Source of the DNA: a virus
Length of the DNA stretch: 39,234 nucleotides
Direction: 5' to 3' (one strand)
IMG/VR virus record: IMGVR_UViG_3300044987_002875
Location: 1 to 39,234 of that record
Both the position numbers and the translations under genes were made by a program. The notes beneath the pieces are model-generated. The model did no database searches, was not told the origin of the DNA, and saw only the letters and a list, made by a program, of their open reading frames with translations. Below, piece by piece: positions 7,077 to 14,099 of the stretch (the stretch's first letter is position 1; every line of letters starts with the position of its first letter).

Positions 7077-7106
7077 TTGACTTCCACCCCGGGAACGAGT
7101 TAATAT
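7077..7106 (+). promoter_or_regulatory. Early promoter P2 (sigma70-type)
   Basis: TTGACT at 7077-7082, an 18-bp spacer, then TAATAT at 7101-7106. The downstream ACGCCATCAA is the same as after P1. It should drive the replication module beginning at 7139. Confidence 0.8.
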
Positions 7107-7138
7107 TCACGCCATCAAGGGAGACAAAGGAGCAAGCC

Positions 7139-7297
7139 ATGAACAAAAAACAGATTGAGGAATTAAAGAGCGCGCAAAATTACCTGGTTCAAGCCGCGGC
7201 CGCTATTAACGCGGGCGAGGTCAAGATTACCCCCGAGGAATTTGCAAAGATAGCGCTCGTCGTTTGGGCAAAAATTGACTCGGTTTTGAAAGGTTAA
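7139..7297 (+). CDS. Small early protein, unknown
   Basis: The protein has 52 residues beginning MNKKQIEELKSAQNYLVQ, and is too short to show a fold signature. It is predicted helical (KSAQNYLVQAAAAINAG, then ITPEEFAKIALVVWAKIDSVLKG). The start has SD AAAGGAG and is the first ATG after promoter P2. It is followed four bases later by the next gene. No function can be given. Confidence 0.6.
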   Translation: MNKKQIEELKSAQNYLVQAAAAINAGEVKITPEEFAKIALVVWAKIDSVLKG

Positions 7298-7301
7298 AGC
7301 C

Positions 7302-7745
7302 ATGGACCCAACACAAGACAAACCGATTGACGAAACGCCGGTGGCGCCATGGAATGAACGGGCAATCATTCTCGTCGAGTCTATGGCCCGCCGTTGCGTC
7401 GGATGTTTTCAAAAGGGCCTGCAATGCCGCCGGTGCCTTTGCGCAGACGCCGCCGCCATTATCCGCGAGCGTGATATTCAGCAACAGGAAAAAGCCGCCG
7501 CGACCTATACAGGGGCCGCAAAAGCCAACAGCCCCGCGGACCGCCGCCGCAAGGCCCTGCTCGCCCGGATACCTGAGGGCGTGTGGCTCAGGGTCAAGCA
7601 GATAAAGTTTGCCCCCGGAACCCGCCCCGGTGAAAAAAGCGAGGACCTCGCCTGTCTTAACCGCGCCGGGCTGATTGAGAAAAGAAGCCCCGAGGCTGAC
7701 AATACCCGCGTCGTCGAATACAGAAAGCCGGCAATAGTAAAATGA
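7302..7745 (+). CDS. Cys-cluster protein with winged-helix-like C-terminus
   Basis: The protein has 147 residues. Cys32, 35, 42, 45 and 47 (CVGC, then CRRCLC) could bind zinc or a metal cluster. Residues about 80-147 (RRRKALLARIPEGVWLRVKQ, then EDLACLNRAGLIEKRS and VVEYRKP) resemble a winged helix, in which LNRAGLIEKR would be the end of the recognition helix before the wing. A DNA-binding regulatory role is plausible. It overlaps the next gene by four bases (ATGA). Confidence 0.65.
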   Translation: MDPTQDKPIDETPVAPWNERAIILVESMARRCVGCFQKGLQCRRCLCADAAAIIRERDIQQQEKAAATYTGAAKANSPADRRRKALLARIPEGVWLRVKQIKFAPGTRPGEKSEDLACLNRAGLIEKRSPEADNTRVVEYRKPAIVK

Positions 7746-7948
7746 TTTTGCAACCCCATACAATAACGCGCGTCGAGCGGTCCTCAGTTTACAAACTGGC
7801 GGACGCCTCAGGGCGTGAAATAGCGGGCTTTTCAACTAACTCCATGACACCAGCCGGTGGGGTTTTCTTGTTTCATCCAAACAGAGGCTGGACAAAAGAA
7901 CAGGCCGACGCGGCAATCCGCGCGGCTTTAAAAAAGGGTACACCATGA
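7742..7948 (+). CDS. Small protein, unknown
   Basis: The protein has 68 residues starting MILQPHTITRVERSSVYKLAD. It looks like a small beta sheet followed by one helix (TKEQADAAIRAALKKG). ATGA overlaps at both ends show tight translational coupling with its neighbours. No family recognised. Confidence 0.6.
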   Translation: MILQPHTITRVERSSVYKLADASGREIAGFSTNSMTPAGGVFLFHPNRGWTKEQADAAIRAALKKGTP

Positions 7949-8274
7949 ACAGAGAAAAAGGGAACGCGTTATTCAATCCGGACCCGGCCGCCTGCAAGGG
8001 CTCAGCCGCGACGGATTTGACGCAAGACGAAAAGGCCGCCCTGCAGTTTAAGCGGCTTGACGAAACCATGAAAAAACACAACCGGGTGGTCCTGTTGCGT
8101 TGGATTATCGTGGCTTTCATTGTAGCGTTTGTCGGGGCCGGCCAATACGCCGTCCTGATTTACTCAAAGTGGGTGGCCATGGTTTACACGGCCACCGGCT
8201 TTGTCTTGTTTGTTGGGGCCGGCGTCATTTTAGTGGTCGCCGCCCTGTCTTATGCCATGTCAAAGTGGCGCTAA
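7945..8274 (+). CDS. Two-TM membrane protein
   Basis: The protein has 109 residues. A soluble N-terminus of about 50 residues precedes two hydrophobic segments (WIIVAFIVAFVGAGQYAVLIY, and VYTATGFVLFVGAGVILVVAALSYAM), then a short basic end. Two TM segments and this size would fit a holin, but the gene lies in the early replication operon, where membrane proteins more often act in superinfection exclusion or membrane anchoring of replication. The start overlaps the previous stop (ATGA). Confidence 0.7.
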   Translation: MNREKGNALFNPDPAACKGSAATDLTQDEKAALQFKRLDETMKKHNRVVLLRWIIVAFIVAFVGAGQYAVLIYSKWVAMVYTATGFVLFVGAGVILVVAALSYAMSKWR

Positions 8275-8283
8275 AAAAAGAAA

Positions 8284-8311
8284 CCCCGCCCGGCGTAACA
8301 ACCGGGCGGGG
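8284..8311. terminator. GC-rich hairpin before the erf gene (T run only on the minus strand)
   Basis: CCCCGCCCGG (8284-8293) and CCGGGCGGGG (8302-8311) form a perfect 10-bp stem with loop CGTAACAA. On the + strand no T run follows. On the minus strand the stem is followed by TTTCTTTTTTT, so it would terminate antisense transcription. On the sense side it lies upstream of the erf ribosome-binding site and may protect or modulate the mRNA. Confidence 0.55.
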
Positions 8312-8332
8312 CAAGGAAGGAATACTAAACAC

Positions 8333-9361
8333 ATGAACAGCCAACAGAATAACACTCCGGGCCCTGAAAGTCAAGGCCCCGAAAAGTCAGAAAAGAAAGG
8401 TTTAAATATGCAATGCTCTGCCGCGTTTGCAAAGGCGCTCCTGGCGGTCCAAAAGACCTGCCTGGTCGCGTCAAAGGACGGGACTAATACGTTTTTTCAG
8501 GGGCGCAAATACGCAACCCTTGACGAAATCATAAACACGGTCCGCGAGCCCCTTACCAATAACGGGCTGGTTTTAATGCAGGACACGGATTGCGACGGGA
8601 CCAGCGTCAAGGTAATAACCCGCCTGATACATGAAAGCGGCGAGGCCATGGAAAGCGCGCCCCTGGTTTATACGCTCCAGCCGGAATTCACCGGCGGCAA
8701 ACAGGGCGCGCCGGTTGTCCAGGTCCCGGCCGGGGTCCAGCAGATTGGTAAAGCGATTACATACCTGCGGCGCTATTCGCTCAGCCCCTTTTTAGGGATT
8801 GCCTGCGAAGTTGACGACGACGGCAATACGGCCAGCCATGCTGACACGACGCCGGCGCCGAAGGGCCAGCCGGTCAAGACCGCCTCGGGGGTTACGGTGG
8901 GGCATGTTGCGGAGGGCTCAGTCAGGAAGAGCGCATACACCGGCGAGCTTCTTGACAACCCGGCCGCCATTGAGCGCCACCAGGTTGCGGCCTCAGCCGC
9001 GAAGGCAAAGGCCGCCGCCGGGGAAACAGAGAAAGACAAAGCCGACGCCGCTTTTGTCAAGGCCGTAATTGAGCCGGCCGCCGGCAAGCCCTCAGGCATC
9101 GCTTCAGACGCCCAGGTCCGCGGGGCCTTTAATGCCGCCCTCTATGACGCCTGCGAGGCCTCAGGGGTTACAACTGAAGAGCTGGACGCCTATTTGCGCG
9201 GCCAGGCGGGGAACCCGCGGATTAAGACGCCGGTCCTGGGTGACGGTATGACAATTCACAACATGGGGGAGCGCATTGTCGACGCCCTCCTGAAAGAGAA
9301 AGACAAGCCGGAAAGTAACTGGAACAAGACCGTGGCGCGCATTGTTGCGGGCCGCAAATAA
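8333..9361 (+). CDS. erf: ERF-family single-strand annealing recombinase
   Basis: The protein has 342 residues. Residues about 30-170 carry the ERF-family pattern: FAKALLAVQK, KYATLDEIINTVREPLTNNGL, ITRLIHESGE and VQQIGKAITYLRRYSLSPFLGI, ending in EVDDDGNTAS. P22 Erf-type proteins form rings that anneal complementary ssDNA in phage recombination and genome circularisation. The second half is Ala/Lys-rich and less conserved, and probably contacts partners. The Met at 8333 has SD AAGGAAGG and is preferred over an upstream in-frame ATG inside the preceding gene. The next gene is an SSB-like protein, the usual partner in these modules. Confidence 0.9.
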   Translation: MNSQQNNTPGPESQGPEKSEKKGLNMQCSAAFAKALLAVQKTCLVASKDGTNTFFQGRKYATLDEIINTVREPLTNNGLVLMQDTDCDGTSVKVITRLIHESGEAMESAPLVYTLQPEFTGGKQGAPVVQVPAGVQQIGKAITYLRRYSLSPFLGIACEVDDDGNTASHADTTPAPKGQPVKTASGVTVGHVAEGSVRKSAYTGELLDNPAAIERHQVAASAAKAKAAAGETEKDKADAAFVKAVIEPAAGKPSGIASDAQVRGAFNAALYDACEASGVTTEELDAYLRGQAGNPRIKTPVLGDGMTIHNMGERIVDALLKEKDKPESNWNKTVARIVAGRK

Positions 9362-9379
9362 GGAAGGAAAGCTGACACC

Positions 9380-9892
9380 ATGGAAAACAAAAATCAGATT
9401 GACGACGTGGAAATTGACTTCGACGGCGTGGTTGAAAACGAAGGGACCGGGTTTGACGTATTCCCGGAAGGGACCGAGGTCATTTATAAGGTTGAAACAG
9501 TCGAGCGCGGCCGCAACGCCGACGGCACGAAGCCCCAGGTGAAAATGAAACTCAGCCTTACACCGGCAAAGGGCGAGGGCCGCTCTTCGTGTACTGAATT
9601 CTTGACCATGACCCGCAAAAGCGAGTGGAAAATTTGCGAGTTTTTCACCTCGCTCGGCTTGCGGAAACATGGGGAGCAATTCCGCCTGCGTTGGGATATT
9701 GAAGGCCTGAGGGGCCGCGCCACCGTCGGGGTTGACACCTGGGCCAATAAGACAACCGGCGTCCAGATGACAGGGAACAATATTAAAAAGTTTCTTGACC
9801 CGCGCGAGGGTGACAATTTCAACGACGGGGCCGGGGCCTCAGACGGTGTGGCCGCCGCTTGCATCAAAGAGCTGGACCCCACGTTTGACTAA
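9380..9892 (+). CDS. DUF669 / SSB-like protein
   Basis: The protein has 170 residues. The acidic N-terminus (DDVEIDFDGVVENEGTGFDVFPEGTE) leads into a beta-rich core, then EGLRGRATVGVDTW and NNIKKFLDP, and it ends in an acidic DPTFD tail. This matches the general layout of phage DUF669 or SSB-like proteins coded next to annealing recombinases. Such proteins bind ssDNA and help load the recombinase, and the acidic end resembles the partner-binding tip of SSBs. SD GGAAGGAAAG. Family by pattern and by neighbourhood with erf. Confidence 0.65.
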   Translation: MENKNQIDDVEIDFDGVVENEGTGFDVFPEGTEVIYKVETVERGRNADGTKPQVKMKLSLTPAKGEGRSSCTEFLTMTRKSEWKICEFFTSLGLRKHGEQFRLRWDIEGLRGRATVGVDTWANKTTGVQMTGNNIKKFLDPREGDNFNDGAGASDGVAAACIKELDPTFD

Positions 9893-9901
9893 ACAAAGAA
9901 A

Positions 9902-9916
9902 GGGCGGGCCCCGCCC
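9902..9916 (+). other. GC hairpin before gene 9936
   Basis: GGGCGG (9902-9907), loop GCC, CCGCCC (9911-9916). A second G/C block (GGGGGCCC) follows, just upstream of a start that has no clear SD. It may control translation. Confidence 0.4.
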
Positions 9917-9935
9917 ACCGGGGGCCCTCCAAACC

Positions 9936-10235
9936 ATGACAGAACAAACTAAAAAAATCATTGCCGCGGTCCTGAAAACGGACGACACCGTTTCACCCTC
10001 TGAGCGCGCGGCAATCGTTTTGTGGATTACAGCGCAGACAGGCCCCCAGCCTGATTGCATATTGCGCCGGCTGGCCGTTGCGGTCCGCCTCGGCGTCAAG
10101 GTCAAGACCGTGGACCAGCTTGCGGCCCGCGGCGTCTTAAAGAAAGTAATGTGGCCGGGCGCAAAACGCGCGGCCGGTTTCCGGGAAAGTGACGTGGTAA
10201 AACTGATTGAGGAAGGCGGTGCAAAAGATGAATGA
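9936..10235 (+). CDS. Small helix-turn-helix protein (excisionase/MerR-like fold)
   Basis: The protein has 99 residues. The part CILRRLAVAVRLGVKVKTVDQLAARGVLKKV, followed by AAGFRESDVVKLIEEG, resembles the HTH of excisionase or MerR-type DNA-binding domains: helix-turn-helix, a basic strand, then the F-R-xx-D-V helix. It could regulate the operon or act as a DNA-architecture protein. No SD is visible at 9936, and a GC hairpin lies upstream, so translation may be controlled. It overlaps the next gene by eight bases. No integrase accompanies it. Confidence 0.6.
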   Translation: MTEQTKKIIAAVLKTDDTVSPSERAAIVLWITAQTGPQPDCILRRLAVAVRLGVKVKTVDQLAARGVLKKVMWPGAKRAAGFRESDVVKLIEEGGAKDE

Positions 10236-11565
10236 TACAACCAACGGCGCCGGCGTATTTATTGCCGGGCTTCAGATTGAAAACGTAAAGCGGGTCCGGG
10301 CGGTCAAAATGATACCGGCGCCGCAAGGGCTGACAATTATCGGCGGGGATAACGGGCAAGGAAAGACCAGCGTCCTCGACGCCATTGCCGGGGCCCTGGG
10401 CGGCGACTCTTTCAAACAGCCGGTCCACGAAGGCGCGCCCCGCGGCTTTGCAAAGGTTACGCTGAGCAATGGCCTGGTGGTCGAGCGTATTTACACGGCC
10501 GGCGGCGGCTCCCGGTTAAAGATTGAGGACCCCTCCGGCAAAAAAAGCGGCCAGTCTTTGCTCAGCGAGCTGGTTTCCCAGTTTGCCTTGAATGTTGGGG
10601 AATTCATGGCGGCCGGGGACAAAAAAAAGGCTGAAATCATGCTTAAGGTCATAGGGGTGGACCCCCAGCCGTTTGAAGAGCGCATACGCGCCCTCGAGGC
10701 GGACCGGCTTTTGAAGGGCCGCGAGTCTGAAAGGCAAAAGGGATACGCCGAAAACTTGCCGTATTATGAAGACGCCCCGGAAGAGCGCCTGGACGGTAAC
10801 TCAATCTCGGCGCAAATGACAGAGGCCCTGCAGTACAATGCAAAGGTCCGCGCGGCCGGTGTTGACGTCGGGGCAAAGAAAGACGCCCTCGACCTTGCGG
10901 AAATCCGCCGGGATGAAGCCGAGCGCGCTTTGGCCGCCGCTCAGGAACGGCTCGCCGCCGCTGAGGCAAAGAGAAAGACCAGCGCCGACGAATACCGGGC
11001 CGCCCTTGAAAACGCGGCAACCGTGGGCCAGCCTGTTGACACCCAGGCCATAAGCGCCAAGCTGGCCGAGGTTTCTGAGATTAACGAAAAGGTCCAGGCA
11101 AACCTCAGCAAGAAACAGGCAAGGGAAACGGCGCAACTCCTGCAGGCGGAATACTCAGCAATCAATGAGGAAATCAAACAGGAGCGCGAGGCCTTGCGGG
11201 CGTTGCTTGAAGGGGCGGCTTTGCCATACCCCGGGCTCGGCGTCAACGAGGGGGCCCTTGAATATAACGGCCGGGCATGGTCAACACTCTCAGAAAGTGA
11301 GAAGCTGATTTTGTCGACGGCTATTTCCCGGGCGGTCAATCCAAACTGCCGGTTCGTTTTGGTTGACGGGCTCGAGCGGATGGACCGCAAGACCCTGGCG
11401 GTATTTTCCGGGTGGCTCAGCGCTCAGGGATTGCAGGCCATTGGCACCCGGGTGGGCAACGGTGACGAGTGCTCCCTGATTATTGAAAACGGGGTGGTGG
11501 CGGGTTCGGAAGAAACGCAACCGGCCGCGGCTCAGCCCGAGGTCCCGGACGGGGCCTTCGATTAA
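10228..11565 (+). CDS. SMC/Rad50-like ABC ATPase
   Basis: The protein has 445 residues. Walker A is GDNGQGKT at residues 40-47, in the N-terminal half-domain. Residues about 190-310 form a charged coiled coil (RRDEAERALAAAQERLAAAEA). The C-terminal half carries LSESEKLILSTAISRA, in the place of the ABC signature, and Walker B FVLVDGLE at 376-383. The layout is that of short SMC/RecF/Rad50-type ATPases found in phage recombination modules. The coiled coil is short and no SbcD/gp47-like nuclease is visible beside it, so it may work with the ERF and SSB-like proteins instead. The Met at 10228 is chosen for SD GGAAGGCGG. Confidence 0.8.
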   Translation: MNDTTNGAGVFIAGLQIENVKRVRAVKMIPAPQGLTIIGGDNGQGKTSVLDAIAGALGGDSFKQPVHEGAPRGFAKVTLSNGLVVERIYTAGGGSRLKIEDPSGKKSGQSLLSELVSQFALNVGEFMAAGDKKKAEIMLKVIGVDPQPFEERIRALEADRLLKGRESERQKGYAENLPYYEDAPEERLDGNSISAQMTEALQYNAKVRAAGVDVGAKKDALDLAEIRRDEAERALAAAQERLAAAEAKRKTSADEYRAALENAATVGQPVDTQAISAKLAEVSEINEKVQANLSKKQARETAQLLQAEYSAINEEIKQEREALRALLEGAALPYPGLGVNEGALEYNGRAWSTLSESEKLILSTAISRAVNPNCRFVLVDGLERMDRKTLAVFSGWLSAQGLQAIGTRVGNGDECSLIIENGVVAGSEETQPAAAQPEVPDGAFD

Positions 11566-11587
11566 AAGGCCGCTGAGGCTATCAGCA

Positions 11588-11618
11588 GGCCCCACGTCGC
11601 GCCGGTGGGCGTGGGGCC
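11588..11618 (+). other. GC hairpin between SMC-like and MazG-like genes
   Basis: GGCCCCACG (11588-11596) pairs with CGTGGGGCC (11610-11618). Only TT follows, so termination would be weak. It may attenuate or protect the mRNA of the next gene. Confidence 0.5.
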
Positions 11619-11656
11619 TTACAAAGACACCGGAAAAGCAAGGAAGGCTTTAAAAC

Positions 11657-12235
11657 ATGAACGCGACGCAATTAGACACAAGGGCGGCTTTAAAAAAGGC
11701 CGGCGGGAATACGGGCACCACTTTTGAAATGTTGCACCGGCACGCTCTTCAGGAATTAGAAAGCGCGGTTTCCCATTTCCCCACCCACCCGGCCGCCTTT
11801 TCACCGGGCGACCTTGACCGGACCCGGCTTTGCCTGAAATTTTGGCGGGACCAGTGTAATTACAACCCCACCGCCTATAGCATTTTTCACGAGGAGTGGC
11901 TTGAATTTAACGAGGCGGTTTTAATGGGGGATTTTGCCGCCGCCTATGCTGAGCTGGTCCAATGTCAGGCCATGATATACAAGACCCTGTTACACTTGCG
12001 GGAATATTGCAACCAGAACAAGCCGGCCGCCCGGGCTCAGCCTAAACCCAACAAAGAGCAAGACGGGTCCGAGGGGCTGAAATCTAGCGACCTTTTGTAT
12101 TTAGTGACAACAGCAAAAAACCTCTGCCCGCAATGGATGGACCCCGCGCACCATGCGCAATACATGGACGTTCGGCGGCAACTGATAGCGGCCTTTAAAC
12201 GCGGCCTTGAAAAACAGGAAGGGGGCCAGCTATGA
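11657..12235 (+). CDS. MazG-like protein (possible nucleotide pyrophosphohydrolase)
   Basis: The protein has 192 residues. Around residues 78-110 the pattern FHEEWLEFNEAVLMGDFAAAYAEL resembles the metal-binding helices of MazG/all-alpha NTP pyrophosphohydrolases (EExxEF, then a short loop and AEL). Phage proteins of this type hydrolyse dNTPs or (p)ppGpp. In the second motif Asp is replaced by Gln (AELVQ), which may weaken metal binding, so activity is uncertain. The C-terminal 60 residues are helical. SD AAGGAAGG. It overlaps the following gene by four bases. Confidence 0.5.
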   Translation: MNATQLDTRAALKKAGGNTGTTFEMLHRHALQELESAVSHFPTHPAAFSPGDLDRTRLCLKFWRDQCNYNPTAYSIFHEEWLEFNEAVLMGDFAAAYAELVQCQAMIYKTLLHLREYCNQNKPAARAQPKPNKEQDGSEGLKSSDLLYLVTTAKNLCPQWMDPAHHAQYMDVRRQLIAAFKRGLEKQEGGQL

Positions 12236-12462
12236 CCGTCGGGGAAATCCGGGCAATCATTAACGACCCCCTTCTCAATGACAACAGCGAGGCCGTCGTT
12301 GGCATGGGTTACGGGGCCCCGTTCTATGAAAGCCCCCTCGAGGCAAAAATCATAACGGGAGGCCCGGCCTCAGCGCGCCGGCTTGCAATAATCCTGCGGG
12401 ACCGGTTTGACAGGCCGGGCCGCGTTTCTTTCCATGCTGAGCAAGAAGAGGAGGACGCCTAA
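12232..12462 (+). CDS. Small acidic protein, unknown
   Basis: The protein has 76 residues starting MTVGEIRAIINDPLLNDNSEAVV and ending in a run of acidic residues (EQEEEDA). It looks mixed alpha/beta. It starts within the stop of the MazG-like gene (ATGA) and ends directly before the helicase start. No family recognised. Confidence 0.6.
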   Translation: MTVGEIRAIINDPLLNDNSEAVVGMGYGAPFYESPLEAKIITGGPASARRLAIILRDRFDRPGRVSFHAEQEEEDA

Positions 12463-14037
12463 ATGATTACCCCGCGCCAATATCAGAAAGAGGCCCACGA
12501 CGCTATTTTCAAAGACTGGGAAACATACCGGGCGACCCTGTTGGAAATGGCAACCGGCACCGGAAAAACGATTGTGTTTTCCATGGTCGCGCAAACGCTC
12601 GCCGCTCAGAAAAAGCGGTGCCTGATACTTGCCCACCGCGACGAGCTTATACGCCAGGCGGTTGACAAGCTCAGCCGGTCAACAGGGCTGGACTCGGCAA
12701 TCGAAAAGGCGGAAGAGCGCGGGGCCGGCTCAATGTTTCCGATAGTTACGGCGTCGGTGCAGACCCTTTGCCGGATTAAGCGCCTTGAAAGTTTTCACCC
12801 CGACGAATTTGCCGCCGTGATTGTTGACGAGGCCCACCACGCCCTTGCTCAGACATACCAATCTATTTTTAACTATTTCACCGGGGCTAAAATTTTGGGG
12901 GTGACGGCGACCCCGGACCGGGGTGACAAGAAAAACCTGGGGCAAATTTTCGATAATATCTGCTTCAAGTATGGCCTGCGGCAAGCGGTCCTCGAGGGCA
13001 ACCTTTGCAAAATAACGGCGCAAACGGTCCCCCTTAAGATTAACCTGGGCGCAATGAAACAGCTCGCCGGGGATTATTCCGAAACGGCCGTGGGCTCAGC
13101 CCTTGAACCCTACCTTTGCGGAATAGCCGAGGAGCTTTCCAAGCGCGCCGCGGGCCGTAAAACGCTGGTATTTTTGCCCCTCAGGGTTACGAGCCGGCGC
13201 TTCTGTGAATTGCTCAGGGGGTACGGAATGGACGCCCGGCATGTTGACGGGGAAAGCGAGGACCGGGATGATGTCAAGGCATGGCTTGCAACCCCGGGGC
13301 CTAAAATCTGTTGCAATGCCATGTTATACACCGAGGGCTTTGACGAGCCGTCCATTGACTGCGTGGTCCCGTTGCGGGTGACGAAAAGCCGCTCCCTCTA
13401 TGCGCAGATGATTGGCCGCGGCACGCGCCTGTTTCCCGGAAAGGCGGACCTGCTACTGTTGGACTTCCTTTGGCAAACGGAAAAGCACGACCTTTGCCGG
13501 CCTTGCCACCTGGTTGCTGAGCGCGCCGAAACTATGCAAATAATGGAGGCTATTCAGGAAAAGAAAGCCGCCGCGGGCATTGAGCAAATTGACCTCTTTG
13601 ACCTTGAAGAGCTGGCCAATACTGAGGAGGCGGAAAAACGCCACAAGGCTTTGGCCGAGGCCCTGAAAGCTCAGGAAAAGAAAAAGAGCAAGCTGGTGGA
13701 CCCGCTTTTGTTGGGGGTCATAATTAACGACTCAGATTTAAGCGATTACGAGCCCACAATGAAATGGGAACGCGCCGCCATGACAGACGGGCAAAGGGCA
13801 TGCCTGCCCCGGTTTGGCATCAATCCGGACCTGGTCAAATGCAAGGGCCACGCCACCATGCTGATTGGAAAAATGATTGAACGCCGAAAAATGAACTTGG
13901 CTTCTTTGGGGAAAATCGCTATTCTCGCAAAATATGGCTTTGAGGATGTGGGCGGCATGACAGACAAAGCGGCTAATATTGCCATTGACCGGATAAAGGA
14001 AAACCGCTGGAACGGGCCCGAGCGCTGGTTTGATTGA
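12463..14037 (+). CDS. SF2 DNA helicase (DEAH-type)
   Basis: The protein has 524 residues. Visible motifs: a Q-like start TPRQYQKEA, Walker A ATGTGKT at 30-36, Ia LAHRDEL, motif II VDEAHH at 121-126, motif III TATPDRGD at about 148-155, and motif VI QMIGRGTRLF. This is a full two-domain SF2 helicase of the type seen in phage replication and recombination modules, where it would unwind branched DNA or start replication. The C-terminal 150 residues are charged and less conserved. It begins right after the stop of the previous gene. Confidence 0.9.
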   Translation: MITPRQYQKEAHDAIFKDWETYRATLLEMATGTGKTIVFSMVAQTLAAQKKRCLILAHRDELIRQAVDKLSRSTGLDSAIEKAEERGAGSMFPIVTASVQTLCRIKRLESFHPDEFAAVIVDEAHHALAQTYQSIFNYFTGAKILGVTATPDRGDKKNLGQIFDNICFKYGLRQAVLEGNLCKITAQTVPLKINLGAMKQLAGDYSETAVGSALEPYLCGIAEELSKRAAGRKTLVFLPLRVTSRRFCELLRGYGMDARHVDGESEDRDDVKAWLATPGPKICCNAMLYTEGFDEPSIDCVVPLRVTKSRSLYAQMIGRGTRLFPGKADLLLLDFLWQTEKHDLCRPCHLVAERAETMQIMEAIQEKKAAAGIEQIDLFDLEELANTEEAEKRHKALAEALKAQEKKKSKLVDPLLLGVIINDSDLSDYEPTMKWERAAMTDGQRACLPRFGINPDLVKCKGHATMLIGKMIERRKMNLASLGKIAILAKYGFEDVGGMTDKAANIAIDRIKENRWNGPERWFD

Positions 14038-14074
14038 GTAAAAGGAAAAGGAACGAAACACCATGGAAAACACA

Positions 14075-14099
14075 TTGACAAAAGGGGGCAAATAATATG
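14075..14099 (+). other. Degenerate copy of the late-region motif at the primase-helicase start
   Basis: TTGACAAAAGGG (14075-14086) is identical to the start of the motif copies at 23412 and 33440, followed by GGCAAATAAT and the ATG of the next gene. It lacks GGCCTATA. The G run also serves as SD for 14097. The sequence includes a ten-codon open frame (14063-14095) that I do not call a gene. Confidence 0.35.

Noticed and set aside
8284-8311. Sense-strand terminator before erf
   Set aside because: The stem is strong but the T run is on the other strand only, so sense transcription should pass; kept as a hairpin that could end antisense transcripts.
9936-10235. Excisionase call as a sign of lysogeny
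   Set aside because: The HTH fold is shared by many regulators. There is no integrase, no attachment-site candidate and no CI-type repressor in the window.
14063-14095. Ten-codon frame MENTLTKGGK before the primase-helicase, with a normal leader (GAAACACCATG)
   Set aside because: Too short to defend as a gene. Its bases hold the SD of 14097 and a degenerate copy of the late-region motif. It could be a leader peptide but nothing else supports this.
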